Source: Flavobacteriaceae bacterium (GTDB lineage Bacteria > Bacteroidota > Bacteroidia > Flavobacteriales > Flavobacteriaceae). From it: a stretch of 52,539 bases of DNA. The first letter of the stretch is position 1, and each line of letters begins with the position of its first letter. The notes beneath the pieces are model-generated. The model did not search any database. It was not told the origin of the DNA and saw nothing but the letters and a program-made list of their open reading frames with translations. A program made the translations under genes and the position numbers. Positions 42,279 to 49,891 of the stretch are shown here, piece after piece. The stretch covers positions 1-52,539 of the forward strand of contig JABXHX010000064.1 of the NCBI GenBank assembly GCA_013373385.1. Direction: 5' to 3'.

Positions 42279-43067
42279 TTAAAAAAGGTACTTTATAAGA
42301 ATTCTGATACTTACAAAAGCAATCAAAATAGCAGTAGCTTTTTTTAATTGTACTGCAGAGAAGAGTTTGTTGCTTAATCTACTACCAATTTGACCTCCAA
42401 TAAATACAGTAATCAATAAAATTGAAGTTAGATTCCAATCAACATAAAAATCTGGATTGATAAGTTGCCCCGACAAGCCTGCTAAAGAGTTTACTAAAAT
42501 GAAAAAGCTTGCAGTAGCAGCAATTTTTTTAGGAGTATCCCAATGAGATAAATGAAGCAACGGAGCTAAAAAGATTCCTCCACCAATACCAACCATACCA
42601 GAAACAAAACCAATACTACTTCCGTAAGCAGAATTTTTAAGAAAATGAATCTCATTGTTTTCGGTATTACTTTGTGCAATTTTTTTAGACAGCCACATAG
42701 TAATGGCGGCAAACAATAATGTAAATCCTAATAAAACAAAAAATACCATCTGATTTATTTTTAACAAACCGCCAATAAATGCAAATGGAACACTAAACAA
42801 AACAAGCGGAAGAACTTTTTTCCACGGATAATCATTGTTTTTCATGTAAAAAAAAACGTTACTGCTTACAACTAAGATATTACACAACAAGGCAGTTGCT
42901 CTAATTTCTGTAAAACCTAAGCCAATCAATGCTAAAACAGCTAAGTAGCTAGAGCCGCCACCAAAGCCTACAGAAGAATATAAGATGGCAATGCAAAAAA
43001 ACAAACCTATAACCAACCACTGACTTGTGAACACATCTAAAAGTAAATGTACTTCCATAAAGAGCAA
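42279..43067 (-). CDS. TSUP-family permease (TauE/SafE, sulfite/organosulfur exporter type)
   Basis: 262 residues with eight membrane helices. Family features are the two repeated halves starting YSSVGFGGGSSYLAVLAL and GSSIGFVSGMVGIGGGIFLAPLL. TSUP proteins move sulfite, sulfonates or small acids. Start could be Met1 or Met4 (MEVHLLL). It is divergent from acs, with 131 bases between. Confidence 0.9.
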   Translation of the reverse strand: MLFMEVHLLLDVFTSQWLVIGLFFCIAILYSSVGFGGGSSYLAVLALIGLGFTEIRATALLCNILVVSSNVFFYMKNNDYPWKKVLPLVLFSVPFAFIGGLLKINQMVFFVLLGFTLLFAAITMWLSKKIAQSNTENNEIHFLKNSAYGSSIGFVSGMVGIGGGIFLAPLLHLSHWDTPKKIAATASFFILVNSLAGLSGQLINPDFYVDWNLTSILLITVFIGGQIGSRLSNKLFSAVQLKKATAILIAFVSIRILIKYLF

Positions 43068-43198
43068 ATATACTTCTAATAACTAAATTTAGACGAGGTT
43101 TAAAGTAATCAATACTTAAAAAAATGTTATTAGTAGAAAAAAAGTAACACTATACGCTAAAATTTGTAATTTGGGTACCCTATTAAATAAGCTACATA

Positions 43199-45106
43199 AT
43201 GAGTAATTATCACATCAAACATTTAGAAGAGTATTATCAGGTTTATAGAAAATCGGTTAGAGAGCCAGAAAATTTCTGGGAAGAAATTGCAGAAGAGCAT
43301 TTTTTATGGAGAAAGAAATGGAATAATGTGTTGAGTTGGGATTTTTCTAAGCCTGAAGTGAAATGGTTTGAAGGAGCAAAACTAAACATTACAGAAAATT
43401 GCTTAGATAGGCATTTAGCAACTCGTGGAGATAAAACAGCCATCATTTTTGAACCGAATAACCCCAATGAAGCAGCAGAGCATATCACGTACAAACAACT
43501 ATACGAAAGGGTAAATCAGTTTGCAAATGTGCTAAAAGATAAAGGAGTAAAAAAAGGAGATAGAGTTTGTATTTATGTGCCTATGATTCCAGAGTTAGCA
43601 ATAGCTGTATTAGCTTGTGCAAGAATCGGCGCTATACACTCTGTAGTTTTTGCAGGGTTTTCATCAACAGCTTTGGCAACAAGAATAAATGATTGCGATT
43701 GTAAAATGGTGATTACTGCTGATGGTTCTTATCGCGGGGCAAAAACAATTGATTTAAAAGGAATTGTTGATGAGGCTTTACAACATTGCCCTGGAGTAGA
43801 AAATGTATTAGTCGCTAAAAGAATTCATTCAGATATTTTGATGCAAGAAGGAAGAGACTATTGGCTACAACCTTTATTAGACAACGCTTCTAAACAAGGA
43901 AAAGCAACAGTAATGGATGCAGAAGATCCTTTATTCATTTTATACACATCTGGTTCAACAGGACAACCAAAAGGAATGGTGCACTCTTCGGCAGGCTACA
44001 TGGTATATACTGCCTATACCTTTAAAAATGTATTTCAGTACAAGGAAAATGATGTGTATTGGTGTACTGCAGATATTGGTTGGATTACTGGACATTCTTA
44101 CATTGTATACGGTCCATTGGCAAACGGAGCAACCACTGTAATGTTTGAAGGTGTACCACATTATCCAGACTTTGGCCGTTTTTGGCAAATTGTAGAAAAG
44201 CATAAAATCAATCAGTTTTATACAGCACCAACAGCCATAAGAGCATTGGCAAAGCAAGGAACAGAATTGGTAGAAAAATACGATTTATCGTCGTTGAAAG
44301 TATTAGGCTCGGTGGGAGAACCGATAAACGAAGAAGCTTGGCACTGGTATAACGACAATGTTGGTAAAAAGAAAAGTCCGATTGTAGATACATGGTGGCA
44401 AACAGAAACAGGTGGAATAATGATTACACCAATTCCGTATGTAACTCCTACCAAACCTACTTATGCAACCTTACCCTTTATTGGAATTCAACCTGCGTTG
44501 ATGGATGAAAACGGAGATGAGGTTAAGGGAAATCAAGTAGAAGGTAGATTATGTGTAAAGTTCCCTTGGCCATCAATGGCAAGAACCATTTGGGGAAATC
44601 ATCAACGTTATAAAGAGACTTATTTTTCTGCGTATGATAATAAATATTTTACTGGAGATGGAGCTTTGCGAGATGAAGTTGGATATTATAGAATTACAGG
44701 TAGAGTAGATGATGTAATCATCGTTTCTGGACATAATTTAGGTACAGCACCAATAGAAGATGCAATTAACGAGCACCCTGCAGTAGCAGAATCTGCAATT
44801 GTTGGGTTTTCACATGAAATTAAAGGAAACGCGCTGTATGGATATGTAATTCTAAAGGAAGTAGGAGAAGGAAGAGATCATGATAATTTACGTAAAGAAA
44901 TCAATCAAATTATTACAGAACATATTGGGCCAATAGCTAAGCTAGATAAAATTCAGTTTACTGTTGGATTGCCAAAAACTCGTTCAGGAAAAATTATGAG
45001 AAGAATCTTAAGAAAAATAGCAGGAAAAGATACCTCTAACTTAGGAGATACTAGTACATTATTAAATCCAGAGGTTGTTCAAGAAATAATTGATAATGCT
45101 CTGTAA
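43199..45106 (+). CDS. acs: acetyl-CoA synthetase (acetate-CoA ligase)
   Basis: 635 residues. ATP/AMP motif YTSGSTGQPKGMVHSS, then YWCTADIGWITGHSYIVYGP, WWQTETGG, YFTGDGA and the acetylation-site region PKTRSGKIMRRILR with the regulated lysine. It activates acetate through acetyl-AMP to acetyl-CoA. There is a GGGTACCC palindrome at 43173-43180, 18 bases before the start codon, of unknown meaning. Confidence 0.97.
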   Translation: MSNYHIKHLEEYYQVYRKSVREPENFWEEIAEEHFLWRKKWNNVLSWDFSKPEVKWFEGAKLNITENCLDRHLATRGDKTAIIFEPNNPNEAAEHITYKQLYERVNQFANVLKDKGVKKGDRVCIYVPMIPELAIAVLACARIGAIHSVVFAGFSSTALATRINDCDCKMVITADGSYRGAKTIDLKGIVDEALQHCPGVENVLVAKRIHSDILMQEGRDYWLQPLLDNASKQGKATVMDAEDPLFILYTSGSTGQPKGMVHSSAGYMVYTAYTFKNVFQYKENDVYWCTADIGWITGHSYIVYGPLANGATTVMFEGVPHYPDFGRFWQIVEKHKINQFYTAPTAIRALAKQGTELVEKYDLSSLKVLGSVGEPINEEAWHWYNDNVGKKKSPIVDTWWQTETGGIMITPIPYVTPTKPTYATLPFIGIQPALMDENGDEVKGNQVEGRLCVKFPWPSMARTIWGNHQRYKETYFSAYDNKYFTGDGALRDEVGYYRITGRVDDVIIVSGHNLGTAPIEDAINEHPAVAESAIVGFSHEIKGNALYGYVILKEVGEGRDHDNLRKEINQIITEHIGPIAKLDKIQFTVGLPKTRSGKIMRRILRKIAGKDTSNLGDTSTLLNPEVVQEIIDNAL

Positions 45107-45146
45107 GCTTTGAATTTTTATTCGACTTTATGTACGGATAAAATAA

Positions 45147-45266
45147 TTTAAAAATAAAAAACTAACCGCTTTATTATTGTTTACAGTATTATTTGTTTTT
45201 TGTAGAGAAGAAGAGAAGAAGAGAAGAAAGAAAAGAAAAAGAACAATCTTTACTGGAACTATATAA
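45147..45266 (+). pseudogene. remnant of a small lipoprotein gene disrupted by a GA-rich tract
   Basis: In the frame that starts after the stop at 45144-45146, the codons translate to FKNKKLTALLLFTVLFVFC, a textbook lipoprotein signal with lipobox cysteine, but with TTT where the start codon would be. After the cysteine follows REEEKKRRKKRKRTIFTGTI from an imperfect GA/GAA repeat (45204-45240), then a stop. I read it as a decayed gene whose mature part has been replaced or shifted by the purine tract. The tail overlaps the convergent response-regulator gene by 8 bases. Confidence 0.4.
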
Positions 45267-45939
45267 AACCTCTTTCTTTGGCAGTAAGGATTAATTCTTT
45301 ATCATCAGAGCTTTTCATATTAAAGATTTCTTTTAATCGCCTCTTGCGTTTTTCTATAGCTTTTATAGAAAGGTGAACAATATTGGGTAAATCTTTTGTT
45401 TTTGCTCCTATAGATAGTTCATATAAAATTGTTCTATCAATGGTGTCTATTACAAAGTCATTTGATAGTTGTTTTCTTAAAAGATTTAAAACAGTTTTAC
45501 TGTAGTAAGGAGGATCATTAAGAATAGTGTTTATTGAAGAAACTAATTCTTTAGGTGTAATTTCATTTTTAATTAAAAAACCATCAGGATTGATGTTTTT
45601 AAAGATACTATGGATTCTGTAGTTATCATTAAAAGTAGTTGAAACAATAATTTTAGAATTTGGTAATAAGTCATTAATTTTTAATCCAACATCTTCTCCA
45701 GAAAGTAGTTTTCCATCTTTTGATGGAGATAAGCTAATATCTAAAAAAATAACATCTATTTCTAAGTTATTTGTATGATGGTGATGTACAATTTGATACG
45801 CAGAATCACAATCATTTGCTAAATGAACTGTAAAAGAGATGTCTTCATTATTTTCAATATAAGTGAAAGCATTTTTATAAGCTTCAGCAATTAATGGATG
45901 ATCGTCAATTATTAATGCGGTATATTTCTTTTCATTCAT
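45259..45939 (-). CDS. response regulator, NarL/FixJ type (receiver + LuxR-like HTH)
   Basis: 226 residues. The receiver domain (1-125) has the acidic pair Asp12-Asp13, the phosphoacceptor Asp67 in VIFLDISLSPSKDG and the switch/Lys region FLIKNEI. The C-terminal part (about 160-226) is a LuxR-like DNA-binding helix bundle, ending NIVHLSIKAIEKRKRRLKEIF. It is 2 bases downstream of the histidine kinase gene, so they form a two-component pair. Candidate DNA targets are the palindromes at 49627-49663, by inference only. Confidence 0.9.
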   Translation of the reverse strand: MNEKKYTALIIDDHPLIAEAYKNAFTYIENNEDISFTVHLANDCDSAYQIVHHHHTNNLEIDVIFLDISLSPSKDGKLLSGEDVGLKINDLLPNSKIIVSTTFNDNYRIHSIFKNINPDGFLIKNEITPKELVSSINTILNDPPYYSKTVLNLLRKQLSNDFVIDTIDRTILYELSIGAKTKDLPNIVHLSIKAIEKRKRRLKEIFNMKSSDDKELILTAKERGFI

Positions 45940-45941
45940 GA

Positions 45942-47969
45942 TTATTCATTTATAGGGATTTGTATCTCAATTGTTGTTCCTACAGATAATTTTGATTCTA
46001 TTTCAACAACTCCATTTAACTTTTTTATTCTAGATCTAATATTTTTAATTCCAATTCCTTTAGACTTTTTTCCTGTATCAAATCCAACACCATCGTCTTT
46101 AATAACAACTTTAATATCATTGGTGTTTGTAGAAAAAGCTAAAGAAACATTTTTAGCATTGGCGTACTTTACCACATTCATTAAAGCTTCTTGTATAACT
46201 CTATAGACATTTACTTTTATAATTTCACTTATGTTGTCCCAAGCAATCTGTTCGTCAAAGCTAAATTGAATTTCAAATTGTGCAGTTTCAGCTTTAGTAA
46301 GGGCTAATTGTTTTATAAGTGATGTAAAATTTATTTGAGCGCTATTAAAGTTTGTATTTAATTGATGAGAAACATCTCTAATCTCTTTTTCAATTTGTTG
46401 CAGTTCATCTAAAAGACTTTGATGTTTTTCTTGAGTGCTTTCAGTACCCTTAATATCTAAAAATCCTAAGCCCATACGTGTACCAAATAACTTTCCTAAA
46501 ATACCATCGTGTAGCTCTTGTGAAATTCTATTTCTCTCATTTACCTTTTCTTTTTCTAAAGCAGCTTGTTGTTGTAGAGTTAAAATATAAATTTCTTCAT
46601 TAGCCTTTTGCTGTTCAGATTCTAAAAGAAGTTTTTCGTTTTTTGTTTTCTGAATTCTAATAAAGTAGAGTAGTGATAAAATTAAAATTAGTCCTACACC
46701 TGTTACAGAAATAAAAATGGTTTGCTGAGATAAACGCTTGTTTTCTTCTATAAATTCATCTGTTTCAAATGCAATACGTGTAAATTTATTTTGCACTTGT
46801 CTTTCTGCATTAACTAGGCTATCATTAAATTGAATATAACGGTCTAAATATTGTTTAGATTTATTTGGTTCTAATTCTGCTAATTTTTTTAAAGATTTTA
46901 AATAAGTTTGGCTATTTTTTATTTTTATGGCTATTTGTTTTGCCTGTTTTGCATGTGAAATAGCCTTTGCTGTATCTTGAATATATTTGTAGTAATCAGA
47001 AATATGAATGTTACTTGCCATTCTACCTGGCTTATCCTTAATACTGTCTCTTTTGCGAAGGGACCAGATTAAGCTTTTTTTAATACCAATTGTATCATTC
47101 ATTAGTAGTTTTGTATAGGCAATATTATCAATGACTCTTGTAGAATCAAGAATTCTAGTTGTGTTTTTTAGGGATTCATTAAAAAAAATCAAAGCATTTT
47201 TATATTCTTTTTTATACATATATACTATGCCTAAATTATTGGAAATAGCTTTGTAATATGTTTTTTTACTTCCTTTAACCTTCGAGGCGTATTCTTTAGC
47301 TTTTTGATAATAATCAATTGCCTTGTTATACCTCTTTATGTCAGTTTGTAGAGTAGCCAAATGATTATATGCCGTATATAAATATTTATAATTTTTTAGA
47401 GATTTAAATTTTTCAATTGCTTTAAAAGTAAGTATTTCACTACCAGAATAATCTCTATAGTTTCCTTTGATATAAGCCATTGCATAAAGCATTCTAGCCG
47501 TTTCATATTCTCTATTTATATTGTTGAAATATTCATATGCTTTATTGTAATGAAAATAAGATGAATTAAAAATTTTCTTATTATTATAATAATCTGCCAA
47601 ACTCCAATGTGTATCGGCAATGGTAAAAGAATCTTTTTGTTGGTAAGCAAGTTTTTGTGCTTCGGTATTAATTTTTTGAAAAGATATGGTGTCTTTTAAT
47701 TCATAAAATCGATAGGCAATAATACTTAGGTTCTTTGCTGTGGAAGAATCAGTTGTATTTGTTTGAAGAGACCCATAGGCTTTATGTAAAAAGTTTTTTT
47801 GTTCTGCCTTAGAAAATGAAGGATTCCTAGCTCCTTTCAGCCATAAAGTAATACTATCTTTTCTTTCAATTTGTGATTGTTTTTTGGTTAAGATTTTATT
47901 ATTACATGAAAGTATTGTAATAGATAATGAAAGATAAATTAGGTTTCTAATAATAGTTATTCTTTTCAA
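45942..47969 (-). CDS. sensor histidine kinase with lipobox, TPR repeats and HisKA_3 domain
   Basis: I place the start at a TTG (47969), because MKRITIIRNLIYLSLSITILSC then forms a signal peptide with a lipobox cysteine, and because the ORF start at 48026 lies inside the terminator of the preceding gene. The protein is 675 residues: signal, about 370 residues of TPR-like helical repeats, one membrane helix (VGLILILSLLYFIRI), a coiled coil, the HisKA_3 segment RISQELHDGILGKL with His487, and a HATPase domain ending IKDDGVGFDTG and GIGIKNIRSRI. The TPRs should face the periplasm and sense a peptide or protein ligand. The class is frequent in Bacteroidetes, but the ligand is unknown here. Confidence 0.9.
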   Translation of the reverse strand: MKRITIIRNLIYLSLSITILSCNNKILTKKQSQIERKDSITLWLKGARNPSFSKAEQKNFLHKAYGSLQTNTTDSSTAKNLSIIAYRFYELKDTISFQKINTEAQKLAYQQKDSFTIADTHWSLADYYNNKKIFNSSYFHYNKAYEYFNNINREYETARMLYAMAYIKGNYRDYSGSEILTFKAIEKFKSLKNYKYLYTAYNHLATLQTDIKRYNKAIDYYQKAKEYASKVKGSKKTYYKAISNNLGIVYMYKKEYKNALIFFNESLKNTTRILDSTRVIDNIAYTKLLMNDTIGIKKSLIWSLRKRDSIKDKPGRMASNIHISDYYKYIQDTAKAISHAKQAKQIAIKIKNSQTYLKSLKKLAELEPNKSKQYLDRYIQFNDSLVNAERQVQNKFTRIAFETDEFIEENKRLSQQTIFISVTGVGLILILSLLYFIRIQKTKNEKLLLESEQQKANEEIYILTLQQQAALEKEKVNERNRISQELHDGILGKLFGTRMGLGFLDIKGTESTQEKHQSLLDELQQIEKEIRDVSHQLNTNFNSAQINFTSLIKQLALTKAETAQFEIQFSFDEQIAWDNISEIIKVNVYRVIQEALMNVVKYANAKNVSLAFSTNTNDIKVVIKDDGVGFDTGKKSKGIGIKNIRSRIKKLNGVVEIESKLSVGTTIEIQIPINE

Positions 47970-47999
47970 AGAATTTGTTTTTGTTGGTTTGTTGTAAAA

Positions 48000-48007
48000 C
48001 AAATCTA
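48000..48007 (-). promoter_or_regulatory. promoter -7 box of the kinase/regulator operon
   Basis: Minus-strand TAGATTTG follows directly on the T-tract of the lipoprotein terminator and lies 31 bases before the TTG start. Confidence 0.55.
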
Positions 48008-48040
48008 AAAAAAAAGCCCTTAACATTAGTTAAAGGCTTT
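48007..48040 (-). terminator. intrinsic terminator of the small lipoprotein gene
   Basis: 12-bp stem (48013-48024 with 48029-48040, loop of 4). The one imperfect pair (48019/48034) is a G-U wobble on the minus strand, so the minus strand is the functional one, and a T run follows. Confidence 0.9.
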
Positions 48041-48062
48041 GGTTTATTTAATGGTTGACAGA

Positions 48063-48275
48063 CTAGTTCCCTTTTCCTGAACCATTACCAGTATCTGTAG
48101 ATCCATCACCTGAATCATCAGCTGGTGGAGTTTCGTTACCGGTTTCGTCAGCTCCACCGTCGTATACTTCTACTTGGTTAGTAGGGGCTTTTAGCTCATT
48201 TTCGTCAAAATCAGTACAAGAGACTGTAAACATTGCTAAAATGGCTAATAATAATATTCTTTTTAAAACTTTCAT
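48063..48275 (-). CDS. 70-residue lipoprotein with acidic, glycine-rich tail
   Basis: Lipoprotein signal MKVLKRILLLAILAMFTVSC (Cys20), then an acidic, Gly/Asp/Thr/Asn-rich disordered tail (DGGADETGNETPPADDSGDG, then STDTGNGSGKGN). No folded domain. It is monocistronic between the structured element at 48352-48491 and its terminator, directly upstream of the TPR kinase gene. It could be a surface spacer or a ligand for the kinase, which is inference. Confidence 0.8.
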   Translation of the reverse strand: MKVLKRILLLAILAMFTVSCTDFDENELKAPTNQVEVYDGGADETGNETPPADDSGDGSTDTGNGSGKGN

Positions 48276-48351
48276 AATTTCAATTTTTAAAATTTAGTAT
48301 TTGTTAATTTGCTGTAAATACAGCGGTTACAACTTGAAGTTTGGGTTGAGA

Positions 48352-48491
48352 ATTTCACATAGCTTTCCCATTGAGAAATAAGCAACTGTTATTTCAAGTT
48401 TATGTCTGCTGCAGACAGACGGGTAGAATTTCTATTTAACTAGCTAGGTTAAAATGTGTCCAAGCAATCATTTCTAAGGCCTATGTGAAAT
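48352..48491. other. multi-stem foldable element upstream of the lipoprotein gene
   Basis: An outer 11-bp stem (48352-48362 with 48481-48491) encloses three hairpins: GAAATAA/TTATTTC at 48375-48395 (loop 7), TGTCTGC/GCAGACA at 48403-48417, and TTTAAC/GTTAAA at 48435-48453 (loop TAGCTAG). A separate palindrome GCTGTAAATACAGC is at 48311-48324. The set looks like a four-way junction. It may be an RNA (5' leader of the lipoprotein gene or separate ncRNA) or the remnant of a small mobile element. Strand not settled. Confidence 0.45.
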
Positions 48492-48962
48492 GTGTTGGTA
48501 TTCCGAAATTCATATCATATGATGTCTTGTTAATTGCAATCTTTTTATCCTTTTTGTTAAACTTTTACATAAAGCTAATGCATATATATAGCATATAAAA
48601 CCTAGTTTTAGTTAACTAGCCTTATTGTTGAGTAAACGCATAAGTTTGCTTAGGATGATATATTAGGGCCATCATTGCTAAACCATATTAATTTAACAGT
48701 GTATTAAAATGACTCTAATACATCATTTTATTTGATAAAGATTTTAAGACCTAAAATATAGGTGAAGTTAGTTTTTTTCATAGCACAGTATTTCATTATA
48801 ATATACGAAAAATAAATGAATTTCACAAGTAAAAAGAGTTGTTTTTTATTCTTTTTAAAGCTGTTTTTCAGTTACTTAATAATTTCAATTATCAAAATAA
48901 ATACTTCTCTATGTTGTATTTCAAATTGTATGCCAAAAGAACATACATATTAGTAATACAAT
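48492..48962. other. non-coding stretch, only very short ORFs
   Basis: No ORF over about 25 codons with a promoter. Minus-strand frames of 23 (48793-48727) and 17 codons are present but have no box or terminator. AT-rich, with a TGCATATA/TATATGCA-type sequence at about 48579-48597 resembling one upstream of the 36-codon ORF. I see no defined function. Confidence 0.4.
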
Positions 48963-48992
48963 AAAAAAAGGCACCTTATATAAGGCGCCTTT
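48963..48992 (-). terminator. intrinsic terminator of the 36-codon unit
   Basis: 11-bp stem (48967-48977 with 48982-48992, loop of 4) with one imperfect position (48973/48986) that is a G-U wobble on the minus strand, followed by a T run. Confidence 0.9.
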
Positions 48993-49015
48993 GTAACTAT
49001 AATATATCTGAGGGT

Positions 49016-49126
49016 TTAAATTCTCATCTTCTTACAAAAGACATCCTTTCTGTTTCCTTGTATACATACTAAAGCAATTACATTAGTTGCATTATTAACA
49101 GGACTCATTATTTCTATTCTATTCAT
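49016..49126 (-). CDS. 36-codon ORF in its own promoter-terminator unit (peptide P2)
   Basis: The peptide starts MNRIEIMSPVNNATNVIA and ends QGNRKDVFCKKMRI; cysteines at 21 and 31, basic C-terminus. Upstream on the minus strand is a TTTG-20-CATCTTTG promoter (49184-49215), downstream a terminator 24 bases after the stop. The transcript would be about 215 nt. The stop-proximal AGATATATTATAG block resembles that of P1. No known family. The unit could also be a structured sRNA with an accidental ORF. Confidence 0.5.
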   Translation of the reverse strand: MNRIEIMSPVNNATNVIALVCIQGNRKDVFCKKMRI

Positions 49127-49183
49127 AATTTTAAATTTAATGCATATACACTATTAGCATATATGATGTTTTTAATTTCGATG

Positions 49184-49215
49184 CAAAGATGTAAACTTAT
49201 TTTAAATAAAACAAA
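49184..49215 (-). promoter_or_regulatory. promoter of the 36-codon unit
   Basis: Minus-strand TTTG (49215-49212), 20-base spacer, CATCTTTG (49191-49184), close to the TATCTTTG consensus. Confidence 0.65.
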
Positions 49216-49387
49216 TAAAAAATTAATTTAATTAGCTAATAATCAGGTAGTTATATTGAATTTAGGTAATAAAATTCCTGTCCAGAAAATTTCCAGATAT
49301 TGACTTTACTGCAACTTTTTGTTTTTCAATTGCTTACTGTTCAATGTTTCGTTTTATGTGATTTAACTTTTTACCATAAATTTTTAT

Positions 49388-49418
49388 AAAAAAAAGCGTC
49401 CAATTTAATTGGACGCTT
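49388..49418 (-). terminator. intrinsic terminator of the 40-codon unit
   Basis: GC-rich stem AAGCGTCCAATT/AATTGGACGCTT (49394-49405 with 49407-49418) followed on the minus strand by a T run (to 49388), 32 bases after the ORF stop. Confidence 0.9.
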
Positions 49419-49449
49419 CTATATATCTTACTTTTTAAGCTATTTAATA

Positions 49450-49572
49450 TCAAAATAGCAGCTTAAAATTTATACAAAACCTCCGTTTTCCAAAAATTGG
49501 AACTTCAAACTTAAAGCCGTCACATAAAAAATGTTGTGATTTAGCTACCATATGTAAATTAATTTTCATCAT
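49450..49572 (-). CDS. 40-codon ORF (or 33 from a later ATG) under a palindrome-controlled promoter (peptide P1)
   Basis: The frame starts MMKINLHMVAKSQHFLC and ends GKRRFCINFKLLF; cysteines at 17 and 33. The first ATG would be almost leaderless (promoter at 49581-49588); the internal ATG at 49551 leaves a normal leader and gives MVAKSQHFLC. Own promoter and terminator. The C-terminal half is hydrophobic/basic (EVPIFGKRRFC) and could be membrane-active or a secreted signal. No known family. Similar to P2 in its two-Cys layout with FC near the C-terminus. Confidence 0.55.
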   Translation of the reverse strand: MMKINLHMVAKSQHFLCDGFKFEVPIFGKRRFCINFKLLF

Positions 49573-49580
49573 TATCCTGG

Positions 49581-49588
49581 CAAATATA
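49581..49588 (-). promoter_or_regulatory. promoter -7 box of the 40-codon unit
   Basis: Minus-strand TATATTTG. The -33 position has no TTG, so an activator is likely needed. Confidence 0.65.
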
Positions 49589-49626
49589 GAGTTTTACTAT
49601 CTATTTTTTATAACGTTAAGAAAAAG

Positions 49627-49663
49627 TAGGGAAAAGCCCTAAATAAAGTAGGGTAAAACCCTA
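49627..49663. promoter_or_regulatory. twin palindromic operator TAGGG-N5-CCCTA, centre spacing 22 bp
   Basis: TAGGGAAAAGCCCTA (49627-49641) and TAGGGTAAAACCCTA (49649-49663). Centres are 22 bp apart, about two helical turns, so dimers would bind on the same face. They are centred near -57 and -79 from the predicted start of the 40-codon unit, positions usual for activators. The adjacent LuxR-type response regulator is a candidate binder. Beyond them, up to 49891, only a 19-codon plus-strand frame (49766) is seen. Confidence 0.7.
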
Positions 49664-49891
49664 CCAAAACTTTGAATTGCTACAATACCTTTGGATTGAT
49701 GTATTGATTAATAAAAATTAAGCTCAAATAACTAATGAAGTTAACAGATAAAAGGGGATTTTTTTATGAAAAAAGAAAAAATAATAGGAGATTTAAAAGA
49801 GAAAAGCTTGTTTGTGCAAATTTAAATCAATACACAACTACCATTTACCATTTAACTTAATCTTTTTTAACTCCTATTTTTAATTTCCTGC

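Noticed and set aside
45204..45240. CRISPR or regular repeat array
   Set aside because: Irregular GA-rich simple sequence with no spacers.
48727..48795. 23-codon minus-strand ORF starting MKYCAMKKTNF as a third peptide unit
   Set aside because: Lacks a TAnnTTTG promoter and a terminator, unlike P1 and P2.
49766..49825. 19-codon plus-strand ORF starting MKKEKIIGDLKEKSLFVQI
   Set aside because: No promoter box, no terminator, and it lies in an AT-rich gap where such frames arise by chance.
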